Below, piece by piece: positions 35,946 to 45,330 of a stretch of 64,000 nucleotides of DNA; the first letter of the stretch is position 1, and the number at the start of each line of letters is the position of its first letter. A model generated the notes under the pieces. It was not told the DNA's origin, made no database searches, and saw only the letters and a list, made by a program, of their open reading frames with translations. Made by a program: the position numbers and the translations under genes. The DNA lies in assembly GCF_020520285.1 (NCBI RefSeq), contig NZ_CP084742.1, forward strand, positions 6,497,501 to 6,561,500, written 5' to 3'. The DNA is from Pseudomonas sp. L5B5 (GTDB taxonomy: Bacteria; Pseudomonadota; Gammaproteobacteria; Pseudomonadales; Pseudomonadaceae).

Positions 35946-37271
35946 TCAGGCGCCGATATCGCGCATCAGCAGGCCGAAGCGCAGGTCAACCTGGTCTGGA
36001 ATCGGCAAGTACACGGTGTGGCCGTCGCCGGGTGCAACTTCTATGGTCTGGCCCTGGGCGTTGTGCAGTTCATGCAGGTCGAAGTGGAAGTTGCCCTTGG
36101 GCGTCATCAGCTCCATGTGGTCGCCCAGGGCGAAGCGGTTCTTCACCTTGACCTCGGCCAGGCGGTCGCGGCGTTGTCCGGTGAGCTCGCCGACGAACTG
36201 CTGGCGCTCCGAGACCGAACTGCCGTTCTGGTAGTTCTGGTATTCGTCGTGCACGTGGCGACGCAGGAAACCTTCGGTGTAGCCGCGCTGGGCCAGGGAC
36301 TCCAGGTCGTTCATCAGGCTGCGGTCGAACCCGCGTCCGGCGGCGGCGTCATCGATGGCCCGGCGATACACCTGGGTGGTGCGGGCGCAGTAGAAGTGGG
36401 ACTTGGTCCGGCCCTCGATCTTCAGCGAATGCACGCCCATGCGGGTCAGGCGGTCCACGTGCTGCACCGCCCGCAGGTCCTTGGCGTTCATGATGTAGGT
36501 GCCGTGCTCGTCCTCGAACACTGGCATCTGCTCGTCCGGGCGGTTGGCTTCCTGGAGCAGGAAGACCTGGTCGGTGGGTGCACCCAGGCCCAGGGTCGGC
36601 TCGGGCTCGAAGGTCTGGACGATCTCCCCGAGATCGTTCTCGGTGGCTGGCTCGGCCTTGTATTTCCAGCGGCAGGCGTTGGTGCAGGTGCCCTGGTTGG
36701 CATCGCGCTTGTTCATGTAGCCCGAGAGCAGGCAGCGGCCGGAATAGGCCATGCACAGGGCGCCGTGGACGAAGATTTCCAGCTCCATGTCCGGAACCTG
36801 CTGGCGGATTTCCTCGATTTCTTCCAGCGACAGTTCCCGGGACAGGATGATCCGGGTCAGGCCCTGCTGCTGCCAGAACTCGACACTGGCCCAGTTCACC
36901 GTGTTGGCCTGCACCGAGAGGTGGATAGGCATGTGCGGGAAATGCCGGCGCACCAGCATGATCAGCCCCGGGTCGGACATGATCAGGGCGTCCGGGGCCA
37001 TTTCGATCACGGGCGCCAGGTCCTTGAGGAAGGTCTTGAGCTTGGTGTTGTGCGGGGCGATGTTGACCACTACGTAGAAGCGCTTGCCCTGGGCCTGGGC
37101 TTCGCGGATGCCGAGGGCCAGGTTGGCGTGGTCGAATTCGTTGTTGCGCACCCGCAGGCTGTAGCGCGGTTGCCCGGCATACACGGCGTCGGCGCCATAG
37201 GCGAAGGCGTAGCGCATGTTCTTCAGGGTGCCGGCGGGGGCCAGGAGTTCGGGTTTGGCGAGGAGCGTCAT
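35946..37271 (-). CDS. trhP: U32-peptidase-like tRNA uridine hydroxylase
   Basis: A 441-residue protein of the YegQ/TrhP family, which makes 5-hydroxyuridine at position 34 of several tRNAs using prephenate-dependent chemistry. It matches YegQ almost word for word at the start (KPELLAPAGTLKNMRYAFAY, then GADAVYAGQPRYSLRVRNNE). The U32 signature ELEIFVHGALCMAYSGRCLL is followed by the iron-sulphur cysteine region (GTCTNACRW). The start at 37271 matches the family; a longer frame upstream has no similarity. It is monocistronic. Confidence 0.93.
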   Translation of the reverse strand: MTLLAKPELLAPAGTLKNMRYAFAYGADAVYAGQPRYSLRVRNNEFDHANLALGIREAQAQGKRFYVVVNIAPHNTKLKTFLKDLAPVIEMAPDALIMSDPGLIMLVRRHFPHMPIHLSVQANTVNWASVEFWQQQGLTRIILSRELSLEEIEEIRQQVPDMELEIFVHGALCMAYSGRCLLSGYMNKRDANQGTCTNACRWKYKAEPATENDLGEIVQTFEPEPTLGLGAPTDQVFLLQEANRPDEQMPVFEDEHGTYIMNAKDLRAVQHVDRLTRMGVHSLKIEGRTKSHFYCARTTQVYRRAIDDAAAGRGFDRSLMNDLESLAQRGYTEGFLRRHVHDEYQNYQNGSSVSERQQFVGELTGQRRDRLAEVKVKNRFALGDHMELMTPKGNFHFDLHELHNAQGQTIEVAPGDGHTVYLPIPDQVDLRFGLLMRDIGA

Positions 37272-37428
37272 GGGGCTGTCGGTCGCAAAAGGTCGCGAGG
37301 GTAAGCCAGTGTCCAGCGGCATTCATTGACCTGGATCTATGTCCGCTACAGAAATCACGGCACTTGGCGGCATGGCGGCGGACTAAGTTTCAGGACGCCA
37401 GTGGCGCGTCGATCGAACTGGACCGGAC

Positions 37429-38490
37429 ATGAATCAGAACAACCTGCAAAACAAGAGCCTGCTGCTGTTGCTGGCGATGGTGACGGTGGCCTTCATCTGG
37501 ATCTTGCTGCCGTTCTACGGTGCGCTGTTCTGGGCGGTGATCCTCGGCATCATCTTCGCCCCCTTGCAGCGCCGCCTGCTCCTGCACCTGGGGGGCAAGC
37601 GCAACCTGTGTTCGCTGTGCACCCTGGGCATCTGCCTGGTGATCGCCATCCTGCCGGTGATCGTCACCAGCGTGCTGCTGGTCCAGGAGGGGGCCGAGCT
37701 GTACCGCAAGATCGAAAGCGGGCAACTGGATATCGCCGGCTACCTGGACCTGTTCAAGCATCGGTTGCCGCCGACCTTCCAGGCCTTGCTTGATCGCTTC
37801 GGCCTGGGCGAGCTCCAGGGCCTGCAGGAAAAGGTGGTCAAGGGCGCGATGCAGGGCAGCCATTACCTGGCGACGCAGGCCTTCAGCTTCGGCCAGGGCA
37901 CCTTCGAGTTCCTGGTGGGCTTCTTCATCATGCTCTACCTGCTGTTCTTCTTTTTGCGCGACGGACCGGAGCTGGTGCGCAAGTTCCGCGCTGCCGTGCC
38001 GCTGGCCGAGTACCAGAAGCGGCGCCTGCAATTGAAGTTCACGCGGGTGGTGAGGGCCACGGTCAAGGGCAATGTGCTGGTGGCGGTGACCCAGGGCGCG
38101 CTGGGCGGCCTGATCTTCTGGTTCCTCGACATTCCCAGCGTGTTGTTGTGGGCGGTGCTGATGGCGTTCCTGTCATTGTTGCCAGCGGTGGGCGCGGGGC
38201 TGGTGTGGGGGCCGGTGGCGGTGTATTTCCTGCTCAGCGGGGCGATCTGGCAGGGGGTGGTGCTGAGTTTGTTCGGGGTGCTGGTGATCGGCCTGGTGGA
38301 TAACCTGTTGCGACCGATCCTGGTGGGCAAGGACACCCGGATGCCTGACTACCTGATCCTGATCTCGACGCTGGGCGGGTTGGCGATTTTCGGCCTCAAC
38401 GGTTTTGTCATCGGCCCCTTGATCGCCGCGTTGTTCCTGTCCAGCTGGGCGCTGTTCGTCGAAACCCGACCGCGGGTACGGTTGCCCTGA
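37429..38490 (+). CDS. AI-2E family transporter
   Basis: A 353-residue permease of the AI-2 exporter (PerM/TqsA-like) family, with about eight helices and the family blocks LPFYGALFWAVILGIIFAPL and VDNLLRPILVGKDTRMPDYL. Despite the family name, members carry varied substrates including ions, so the cargo is uncertain. It is alone in its unit, divergent from trhP. Confidence 0.9.
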   Translation: MNQNNLQNKSLLLLLAMVTVAFIWILLPFYGALFWAVILGIIFAPLQRRLLLHLGGKRNLCSLCTLGICLVIAILPVIVTSVLLVQEGAELYRKIESGQLDIAGYLDLFKHRLPPTFQALLDRFGLGELQGLQEKVVKGAMQGSHYLATQAFSFGQGTFEFLVGFFIMLYLLFFFLRDGPELVRKFRAAVPLAEYQKRRLQLKFTRVVRATVKGNVLVAVTQGALGGLIFWFLDIPSVLLWAVLMAFLSLLPAVGAGLVWGPVAVYFLLSGAIWQGVVLSLFGVLVIGLVDNLLRPILVGKDTRMPDYLILISTLGGLAIFGLNGFVIGPLIAALFLSSWALFVETRPRVRLP

Positions 38491-38523
38491 GGCGGTGTTC
38501 ACCGGGGTATTGGCACAGGCAAT

Positions 38524-38706
38524 CTAGGCGTGCAGCACCTGGCGTTCCAGTTGCCGGGACAGGGCCTGGGCGGCGGTCAGCGATGCCAGCGGGCCGCTGA
38601 CGGTCTCGCCATCGCGGACCAGGTACCAGCAGGCGAGCAATCCCGAGGCTCGAAGCGGGGCGGGAACGGCACTGCCGACGACGGACATGATCTGGACCTT
38701 GGGCAT
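38524..38706 (-). CDS. Small uncharacterised protein, 60 residues
   Basis: A short gene with an excellent ribosome site (AAGGAGG about six bases before the ATG at 38706). The product has a hydrophobic centre (VVGSAVPAPLRASGLLACWYL) and a basic-amphipathic end (AAQALSRQLERQVLHA). I recognise no domain. The strong ribosome site makes a real gene likely; function unknown. Confidence 0.6.
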   Translation of the reverse strand: MPKVQIMSVVGSAVPAPLRASGLLACWYLVRDGETVSGPLASLTAAQALSRQLERQVLHA

Positions 38707-38824
38707 GGCAACCTCCTTCAGGGGAGCGGTTACCTTACAAAGCGTGCAGTGCTACGAAAAATCACCCGGATCGATAGTGGACATCGATGGGTGGGCAGGA
38801 TATTCACCCACGGCGCGCGCGGGA

Positions 38825-39019
38825 TCAGTCCACGACCTGGTCGAGCATCTGCAACACCTCATGCTCGTTGAGCAGTCCCTTGCGCACCAGATTCTGGGTC
38901 AACAGCGAGAGGAACTTGGCATTGCGATGGCCTTCCAGGTGCTTGAGCTCGGTCAGGGCGTCGTACACCCGGCTGGAGGTGCAGCGGCCGGCAATGCGAT
39001 GGGGGTTTTGCGTAGGCAT
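38825..39019 (-). CDS. Small uncharacterised protein, 64 residues
   Basis: Start at 39019 with AAGGA nine bases upstream. The peptide is soluble and helical (SSRVYDALTELKHLEGHRNA, then KFLSLLTQNLVRKGLL, ending EVLQMLDQVVD). No family recognised; it may be a small regulatory or adaptor protein. It is about 120 bp downstream of, and on the same strand as, nothing obvious, so appears monocistronic. Confidence 0.6.
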   Translation of the reverse strand: MPTQNPHRIAGRCTSSRVYDALTELKHLEGHRNAKFLSLLTQNLVRKGLLNEHEVLQMLDQVVD

Positions 39020-39220
39020 GGGGAGCGTCCTTGTTGTTGTGGGCCTGTGGCGATCGGACTGGATCGATCTTGCAGCCCTTGAATGACACAAACATGACCG
39101 TTTCGTGTCGCCCGGGTCGCCCCCGGGATCACCACACTATTGCCGGATTTAAACGCAAGTACTGTTCCAGTCACGACATCCTGCAGAATTATTCAGACAT
39201 CCGGGCGATGCCGGAATGCA

Positions 39221-39249
39221 ACAGGCCCCGCTTCGGGGGCGGGGCCTGT
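39221..39249 (-). terminator. Terminator-like hairpin after the Tyr/Pro-rich protein gene
   Basis: ACAGGCCCCGC and GCGGGGCCTGT form an 11-pair stem with a short loop, about 20 bp after the stop of the minus-strand gene at 39269. Confidence 0.65.
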
Positions 39250-39268
39250 GGTTGGGTGCTGCTGTCGA

Positions 39269-39622
39269 TTACCAGCGGCCGGGGCCGTAGTAGTAATGCG
39301 GATGGCCGTAGTAGCCACGCGGTGGCCCGTAGTACACCGGCGCGGGGCGGTAGTAGATCGGCTGCTGCACATAGACGGGCGCCGGCTGGTAGTAGACCGG
39401 CGGGGGCGGCGCGGCGTACACGGGCGCCGGTTGCACGTAGACCGGTGCTTGCTGCACGTAGACCGGACGATCCTGGTTGGCGATCACCGAACCCACGACG
39501 GCAGCGCCGACGACCGCACCCAGCGCGGCCGGCCCGGCCCAGCCACCACCATGGGCGGATGCCTGGCCTGCGACAGCGAGTGCACCAATGAGCAAGGCTA
39601 TCTTGGGGATTTTGGAGATCAT
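39269..39622 (-). CDS. Secreted Tyr/Pro-rich low-complexity protein
   Basis: A 117-residue protein: signal peptide (IALLIGALAVAGQASAHG), a Gly/Ala glycine-zipper-like segment (GPAALGAVVGAAVVGSVIA) and then repeated PVYVQ/PAPVYY units to the end (YYRPAPVYYGPPRGYYG). The glycine-zipper part could insert in the outer membrane; the repeats are of the kind seen in envelope stress proteins of Pseudomonas. GAGGAAA lies just before the ATG at 39622. Function unknown. Confidence 0.8.
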   Translation of the reverse strand: MISKIPKIALLIGALAVAGQASAHGGGWAGPAALGAVVGAAVVGSVIANQDRPVYVQQAPVYVQPAPVYAAPPPPVYYQPAPVYVQQPIYYRPAPVYYGPPRGYYGHPHYYYGPGRW

Positions 39623-39863
39623 GGTATTTCCTCGATTCAACCCCCGGGGTCTGTGGTCTGGATGACGCGGGGATACTTCTAAGACAGCGGAACCTGCAAA
39701 AACTGCACGGCCCCAGGGTAAATGTTGTGTAAGGTCTGTACCGGTCTCGTTACCGTCATCCCTGGGCGGTGCGGGACCTTGGAACACGCGCCGACAGGAT
39801 CGGGCACAAGCGCGGCATTTGGCTAATCCCGTCTATCCGAAAGTGCCGAACGAGGAGATGAAA

Positions 39864-40682
39864 ATGCAGATGAACCCCAACAAGGACACTCAATTGTGCA
39901 TGTCGCTGTCCGGGCGTCCGGGGAATTTCGGCTTGCGCTTCCACAACCACCTGTATGAACAGTTGGGGCTGAATTTCTACTACAAGGCCTTCGGCAGCCA
40001 GGACCTGCCGGGTGCGGTCCGCGGGATCCGCGCCCTGGGAATTCGTGGCTGCGGGGTGTCCATGCCGTTCAAGGAAGACTGCATTGCCCTGGTGGACGAA
40101 CTGGACCCATCGGCCCGGGCCATTGCTTCGATCAACACCATCGTCAACACCAATGGCCACTTGAAGGCCTACAACACCGACTACATCGCCGTGGCGCAGT
40201 TGCTGGCGGCCCACGCCGTCCCCAGGGAATCCACGTTTGCCTTGCGTGGCAGCGGCGGGATGGCCAAGGCGGTGGCCAGTGCCTTGCGTGATGGCGGTTA
40301 TGCCAACGGCGTGATCGTCGCCCGCAATGAGGTGGCCGGGCGTGCCCTGGCCAGTGCCCTGGGCTACCAGTGGCAAGCGGAGCTCGGCGAGTTGCGGCCG
40401 CAGTTGCTGGTCAATGTCACGCCGATCGGCATGAGCGGCGGCCTTGAAGCGCAGCAACTGGCCTTCGACGCCCAAGCCATAGCGGCGGCGCAGACGGTGT
40501 TCGACGTGGTGGCGGTGCCATCGCAGACGCCGTTGATCCTGCGGGCTCGGGCCGAGGGCAAGCAGGTCATCACCGGGCTTGAGGTGATTGCCATCCAGGC
40601 GTTGGAGCAGTTCGTGCTGTATACCGGCGTGCGCCCGAGCGAGGAGCAGTTCCAGAAGGCGGTGGCCTTCGCCCGGGCCTGA
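39864..40682 (+). CDS. Shikimate 5-dehydrogenase-like protein
   Basis: A 272-residue AroE-family oxidoreductase. N-terminal substrate domain with CMSLSGRPGNFGLRFHN and GCGVSMPFKEDCIALVD (catalytic Lys in FKE), NTDYIA, then the NADP domain GSGGMAKAVASALRD and VNVTPIGMSG. The catalytic Lys/Asp pair is intact, so it should oxidise a quinate/shikimate-like hydroxyacid; such extra copies differ from housekeeping aroE in substrate. The start at 39864 has GAGGAG six bases upstream. It stands alone. Confidence 0.85.
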   Translation: MQMNPNKDTQLCMSLSGRPGNFGLRFHNHLYEQLGLNFYYKAFGSQDLPGAVRGIRALGIRGCGVSMPFKEDCIALVDELDPSARAIASINTIVNTNGHLKAYNTDYIAVAQLLAAHAVPRESTFALRGSGGMAKAVASALRDGGYANGVIVARNEVAGRALASALGYQWQAELGELRPQLLVNVTPIGMSGGLEAQQLAFDAQAIAAAQTVFDVVAVPSQTPLILRARAEGKQVITGLEVIAIQALEQFVLYTGVRPSEEQFQKAVAFARA

Positions 40683-40697
40683 GGTCGGAGCGGGAGG

Positions 40698-41348
40698 TCA
40701 GCCTTCCAGGCGGGCCAGGCGTTCTTCCAGCGCGGCGATCCGCGCTTCCAGTTCTTCGATGCGCTCCAGGGAAACACTGCTGCCCGTGCTGCGTTCCACC
40801 GGGTTGCCACGGGCGGCCAGGATCGCCTCGATATCCGCTGGATCACCCAGGGCATGGGTGTAGCGGTCTTCGCGCTGGCCGGCCTGGCGCGGCAGGTGCA
40901 GGGCCAGGCCACGAGCCACCAGGCGCTCGAGCTGATGCTGGACCTGCTCGCTGTCCTCGAAATCGTGCATGCGACCGCTGCGGGTCAGCAGCTCGTTCAC
41001 GGTCTGCGGACCGCGCAGGAACATCAGGCCACAGAGGATCAATTGCGCCGGCACCAGTTCCAGGGCCTTGTCCAGGCGCTGCTCCCAGCGATCGGCGCGG
41101 CTGCCCATCTGCAGGCGGGTGAAGCCTTGGGCTTCCAGGGTCCGAAGGCTCTGCCCGACCTGGCCCGGCGTCAGGTTCATCACGGGTTCGCGGCTAGTCT
41201 TCTGGTTGCAGGCGATGACCAGGGCGTTGAGGGTCAGGGGGTAGGTTTCCGGATTGGCAGCCTGTTTTTCGATCAATGAACCCAGGATACGGATCTCCGT
41301 GCTGCCAAGACGCAGGGGGTCGCTGGAGGTTTCGTGTTCGCTGCTCAT
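40698..41348 (-). CDS. YceH family (DUF480) protein
   Basis: A 216-residue protein with tandem winged-helix folds: [20 protein letters not shown] and [16 protein letters not shown] in the first, [12 protein letters not shown] after it, ending in a coiled coil ([20 protein letters not shown]). E. coli YceH belongs to the family; its role is unclear. Start at 41348 fits the family length, preceded by AAGGGAG. It converges on the AroE-like gene with 15 bp between the stops. Confidence 0.88.
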   Translation of the reverse strand: MSSEHETSSDPLRLGSTEIRILGSLIEKQAANPETYPLTLNALVIACNQKTSREPVMNLTPGQVGQSLRTLEAQGFTRLQMGSRADRWEQRLDKALELVPAQLILCGLMFLRGPQTVNELLTRSGRMHDFEDSEQVQHQLERLVARGLALHLPRQAGQREDRYTHALGDPADIEAILAARGNPVERSTGSSVSLERIEELEARIAALEERLARLEG

Positions 41349-41564
41349 GGGTGCTGCTCCCTTGGTGGCTGATGGAAAGACGCAGGGAAAACCGGCGGGA
41401 GATGCCCGATGGGCGCGCGGGTCTTCCGGCATGGCCATGGCGGCCGCTTTCGAGGGGCTCTGTTTTACCTGCAGAACCCGTTCCTGGCCATCAGAACTTG
41501 GTAACAGGCACCTGGCGACAACACCGGCCATGGGGCTTGTCGCAGCAGGCACGGTCGTTGCGGA

Positions 41565-44069
41565 TCAGCCGGGCTGGGCCTGAGTGGCGGGTTTGATCGC
41601 CGCTGGCTGGGGGCTGGTCGGTAGCGGCGGGGCCAGGCGCTGGCGGGCGAAGCGAGCGAGGGTACGCAGGGCATTCCTGGCGGAGCGCAGGTAGAAGGCC
41701 TGTAGCTGGAAGACGTGCCAGCGATCCTGGTGGACTTCCAGCTGGCAGGCGACTCCGCAGGCTCGGGCATGCTCGGCCAGGCGGCAGGAGTCGGACAGCA
41801 GCGTTTCCTGGTCGCCCACCTGTATCAGCATGGGTGGCAGGCCGCCCAGATCGACATCCAGGGGCCGGTGCAACGGTGATTGGCTGGGCGCCGCATAGGC
41901 TTGCAGCGCCTGCTCCAGCCAGTCGCGGCGAATCATTGGATCACTGGCCTGGCAGCTCTGCAGGCTGGCACCGCCCAGCCCGGGGTCGGTGACCGGCGAC
42001 AGCAGCATCAGCCCGGCGGCGATGCCGCTTGCACGTTCCTTCAAGGCGAGGGCCAGCGCCAGGGCCAGCGCGCCACCGGCAGAGTCGCCGGCAATCAGCA
42101 GTTGTTCCGGCGGGCAGCCCTGGGCGCGGATCGCGTCGTAGCAGGCCAGGCAGTCGTCCAGTGCCGCCGGGTAGGGGTGCTCCGGTGCCAGTCGGTAGTC
42201 CGGAGCCCAGACGGCACAACCGCTGTCCCTGGCCAGGCGGCTGGTGACGCTGTAGTGGGTGTCCGGGCTGCCAAGGCAGAACGCACCTCCGTGCAAGTAG
42301 AGGATCACGCCCTTGGCGGCCCGGGCCTTGGGTTCGATGATCTGCAGGGGCAGTGCGCCCAGGTGCGTGCGCCGGCGTTTCACCCCCAGGGCCGGGGGCA
42401 TCAACCAGGACAGGCCGGCGACGATCTTGCGCTGGCTGGCCAGGGCGCGTGGCGGCCCGATCAGGGCCTTGAAGCTCAGGCGCAGGAACAGCCGCAGGAA
42501 CGCGGCGTTGGCCCGTTCCAGCCAGTCCCCGGGGGCCGCCACGCGCTGGCCGGCGCTGAGGGGTGAGGCCTGGTCCAGGGGGCTGGACAGGTGGTAGGCC
42601 GCGAGCCCGGCATGACGGGTCAGCCAGCGGTAGGACCAGGTGAAGCCGGGCCAGTTGGTGCTGTTGTGGCCCCGTTCATCCACGTACCAGCTCCTGCAGC
42701 CGCTCCATACCGAGGTGGCCAGGCGTCGCTGGATCCGTTGCTGGAAGCGGCGGTGGGGTTGTTCATCCACCTCCACGGTCTGGGCGGCACTGGCCAGCAA
42801 GGCTCGGCGGGCATTCATCACATGGGATATCTGGCTTTCCAGCATGTGGATGATGGAGTTGTGGCCCAGGTTGGTGTTGGGGCCGTAGAGCATGAAGAAA
42901 TTGGGGAAGCCGGGCACGCTCAGCCCCAGGTAGGCGGCCGCGCCCTGTTGCCACGCCTGGTTCAGGTCGAGTCCGTTGCGACCAGTGATGCGCATCGGCG
43001 AAAGGAACTCGGTGGCGGCGAAACCGGTGCCATAGATGATGGTATCGACCTCGTGCTGCTCGCCGTCCAGGGTCTGGATACCCTGTTCGGTAATGCGCTC
43101 GATGCCTTGGGTCAGCAGTTGCACGTGGGGTTGGTCGAAGGTGGCCAGGTAGTCGTTGGACAGCAGGATGCGCTTGCAGCCGATGGGGTAGTCCGGGGTC
43201 ATCTGGCGGCGCAGTTCGGGGTTGGACACCGAGGCGTCCAGCAATTGGTGAAAGGGCCGTCCCACGACCCAGCGGGTCAGGCCCTGCAAGCGGGTGAAGC
43301 CCAGCGCCCGGGACTCGAAATGCAGGTAGTGAGCGGCGCGAACCAGCTTCATCCAGAGCGGATGCCTCTCGAAATGCTGTTGCTCCCGGGCACTGTAGGG
43401 GCGATCGGCCTTGGGCATGATGTAGGCCGGCGAGCGCTGGAAAACCTTGAGTGCTGCCACCTGGGAGGCAATCTGCGGCACGAACTGGATGGCCGAGGCG
43501 CCGGAGCCGATGACCGCCACCCGCTTGCCGGCCAGGGAGTGGTCATGATCCCAGTTGGCGGAATGGAAGACATGGCCGCCGAAGCTTTCCATGCCGGTCA
43601 GTTTCGGCAGCGCCGGCCGGCTCAACTGGCCAGTGGCGCTGATCAGCAAGCGGGTGAGGAGCTCCTGGCCGTCGTTGCAGGTGACGCGCCAGCAGCCTCG
43701 GGTTTCGTCGAGCCGCGCCTGGTCGACCTCGGCGCCGAAGCGGATATGCGGTGCCATGCCATGACGTTCGGCGCAGTGCTGCAAATAGGTGTGGATCTCC
43801 GCCTGGGGGGCGAACGTCCGGGACCAGCGGGGATTGGGCTCGAAGGAAAACGAGTACAGATGTGACGGCACGTCGCAGGCAGCACCGGGGTAGACATTGT
43901 CGCGCCAGACCCCGCCGACGTCCTGGCCCTTCTCCAGGATGACGAAGCGACTGACCCCGGCTTTGCGCAGGGCAATGCCCATGCCCAGGCCGCCGAACCC
44001 GGCGCCGATGATGATCGCTTCAAGGGGCAGGTCGAGTTCGGGGTTCGAAGCAGTGGTGGATGCGGGCAT
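41565..44069 (-). CDS. Fusion of Baeyer-Villiger monooxygenase and esterase
   Basis: An 834-residue two-part enzyme. Residues ~1-500 are a flavin monooxygenase: FAD loop IIGAGFGGLGMG, the Baeyer-Villiger fingerprint SFGGHVFHSANWD near 165, NADPH loop VIGSGASAIQ, and a typical C-terminal region. Residues ~560-810 are an HSL-type alpha/beta hydrolase: oxyanion HGGAF (His593), nucleophile Ser663 in GDSAGGA, late catalytic Asp (QVGDQETL) and His (DRWHVF). A ketone oxidised to an ester by the first part could be hydrolysed by the second, giving acid and alcohol. GAGG precedes the ATG at 44069. It is divergent from an AraC regulator. Confidence 0.9.
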   Translation of the reverse strand: MPASTTASNPELDLPLEAIIIGAGFGGLGMGIALRKAGVSRFVILEKGQDVGGVWRDNVYPGAACDVPSHLYSFSFEPNPRWSRTFAPQAEIHTYLQHCAERHGMAPHIRFGAEVDQARLDETRGCWRVTCNDGQELLTRLLISATGQLSRPALPKLTGMESFGGHVFHSANWDHDHSLAGKRVAVIGSGASAIQFVPQIASQVAALKVFQRSPAYIMPKADRPYSAREQQHFERHPLWMKLVRAAHYLHFESRALGFTRLQGLTRWVVGRPFHQLLDASVSNPELRRQMTPDYPIGCKRILLSNDYLATFDQPHVQLLTQGIERITEQGIQTLDGEQHEVDTIIYGTGFAATEFLSPMRITGRNGLDLNQAWQQGAAAYLGLSVPGFPNFFMLYGPNTNLGHNSIIHMLESQISHVMNARRALLASAAQTVEVDEQPHRRFQQRIQRRLATSVWSGCRSWYVDERGHNSTNWPGFTWSYRWLTRHAGLAAYHLSSPLDQASPLSAGQRVAAPGDWLERANAAFLRLFLRLSFKALIGPPRALASQRKIVAGLSWLMPPALGVKRRRTHLGALPLQIIEPKARAAKGVILYLHGGAFCLGSPDTHYSVTSRLARDSGCAVWAPDYRLAPEHPYPAALDDCLACYDAIRAQGCPPEQLLIAGDSAGGALALALALALKERASGIAAGLMLLSPVTDPGLGGASLQSCQASDPMIRRDWLEQALQAYAAPSQSPLHRPLDVDLGGLPPMLIQVGDQETLLSDSCRLAEHARACGVACQLEVHQDRWHVFQLQAFYLRSARNALRTLARFARQRLAPPLPTSPQPAAIKPATQAQPG

Positions 44070-44219
44070 GAGGACCTCATTGTTATTGTCGTGGGGCAAC
44101 GGGGCCACGTTCCTGTGCGGTTGCTGCGGCCCTGGTCAGTGAAGCATGCGGGCAATCGGCCAGCGACCCCATGCTGCAAGAGGACAAGTGCTTTAGTATT
44201 TGGGCCAAATCATGACGCG

Positions 44220-45260
44220 ATGAGCCGGCCCATGAGTATTCAGTCATTCACCCGCGGACCCTCCAGCGCGCTGCTGCTGGTGAACTTCGGCCTTGAGAAG
44301 GGGCTGGCGCTGGCGCGCTTGCTGGCCGGCACGGGCCTGTCCATGGAGCAACTGCAGGACCCCAACAGCCTGCTGTCGGCGGCCCAGGAGCTCTGTGTGG
44401 TGGGCAACCTGCTGGCCTTGCTGGGGCACCCCCCGGGGCTGGGGCATGAGGTGGGCCTGCGTTATCACTTCTCTACCTATGGCCTGTTCGGTTATGGCCT
44501 GATCAGCAGCGCGACCCCGGCCGATGCCTTGCGCCTGGCCTTGCGCTTCCTGCCCCTGACCTATGCCTTCAGCCATATCGGTTATCACCAGGAGCCCGGG
44601 GTGGGGGTGCTGACCTTTGGTGAACCTGCATTGAGCGATATCGGCGTGCGCGCCTTTCTGCTGGAGCGGGACATGGCCGCGGCAGCGGTGCTGATGAAGG
44701 AAATCGTCGGCCAGGATTTTCGCCTGTTGCGACTGACCCGCCGCGGGGCGCCTCCTGTCCACGGCAATGGGGGGGCGGTGCAGGGAATCTTTGGCCTGGT
44801 CCCCGAGTTCCGGGCCGCTTGCCACAGCCTGGTGTTCGACCGGCGTTTCCTGCAGCGCCCGTTGCTCCAGGCCAACCCGGTCACGGTGTCGATGTGCGAG
44901 CAGATGTGCTCCCAGTTGCTGGAGCGCCGCCAGGCTCCCCGGGGCAGCGCGGCGCAGGTCCGCCAGCAGTTGGGGGCTCTAGCGGCCGGCAGCCTGCCGG
45001 ACCTGCCGGGCATGGCCCGGTTGAATCACACCAGCGTGCGCACGCTCAAGCGACGCTTGCAGGAGGAGGGCACCAGCTACCGCCAGTTGCTGGCCGAGCA
45101 GCGCAGCGCCCGGGCCCTGGAGCTATTGGCCAACCCTGGGTTGAGCCTGAGCCAGATCGCCGAGCGCCTGGGTTTCAGTGATCTCTCGAGTTTTTCCCAG
45201 AGCTTCAAGCGCTGGTTCGCAGTGGCGCCCAGTGTCTATCGCCAGGGCCCACCCGAGTAA
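44220..45260 (+). CDS. AraC family regulator divergent from the monooxygenase
   Basis: A ~346-residue regulator of the OruR/ArgR-like branch with an N-terminal ligand-binding domain (arabinose-binding-like region, about 20-200, e.g. GLRYHFSTYGLFGYGLISSA) and a C-terminal AraC DNA-binding domain (MARLNHTSVRTLKRRLQEEG, SLSQIAERLGFSDLSSFSQS then FKRWFAVAPSVYR). The start could be 44220 or 44232; neither has a strong ribosome site. Divergence from the monooxygenase-esterase gene suggests control of it, as for monooxygenases that degrade ketones. Confidence 0.88.
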   Translation: MSRPMSIQSFTRGPSSALLLVNFGLEKGLALARLLAGTGLSMEQLQDPNSLLSAAQELCVVGNLLALLGHPPGLGHEVGLRYHFSTYGLFGYGLISSATPADALRLALRFLPLTYAFSHIGYHQEPGVGVLTFGEPALSDIGVRAFLLERDMAAAAVLMKEIVGQDFRLLRLTRRGAPPVHGNGGAVQGIFGLVPEFRAACHSLVFDRRFLQRPLLQANPVTVSMCEQMCSQLLERRQAPRGSAAQVRQQLGALAAGSLPDLPGMARLNHTSVRTLKRRLQEEGTSYRQLLAEQRSARALELLANPGLSLSQIAERLGFSDLSSFSQSFKRWFAVAPSVYRQGPPE

Positions 45261-45283
45261 CCCGTTGCCCCCCTGGCTGCGGC

Positions 45284-45289
45284 TATAAT
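45284..45289 (+). promoter_or_regulatory. -10 element (TATAAT) of the DUF1993 gene
   Basis: A perfect TATAAT lies 42 bp before the ATG at 45331. The -35 is poor (TTGCCC at 45265, spacing short). Confidence 0.45.
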
Positions 45290-45330
45290 GCTCGGTCGCT
45301 GTATTCCCGCCACCCCTGATCGAGACTGTC

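Noticed and set aside
39350..39460. Repeated ~20-30 bp units resembling a CRISPR array
   Set aside because: They are in-frame PVYVQ/PAPVYY codon repeats of a Tyr/Pro-rich protein, with no unique spacers.
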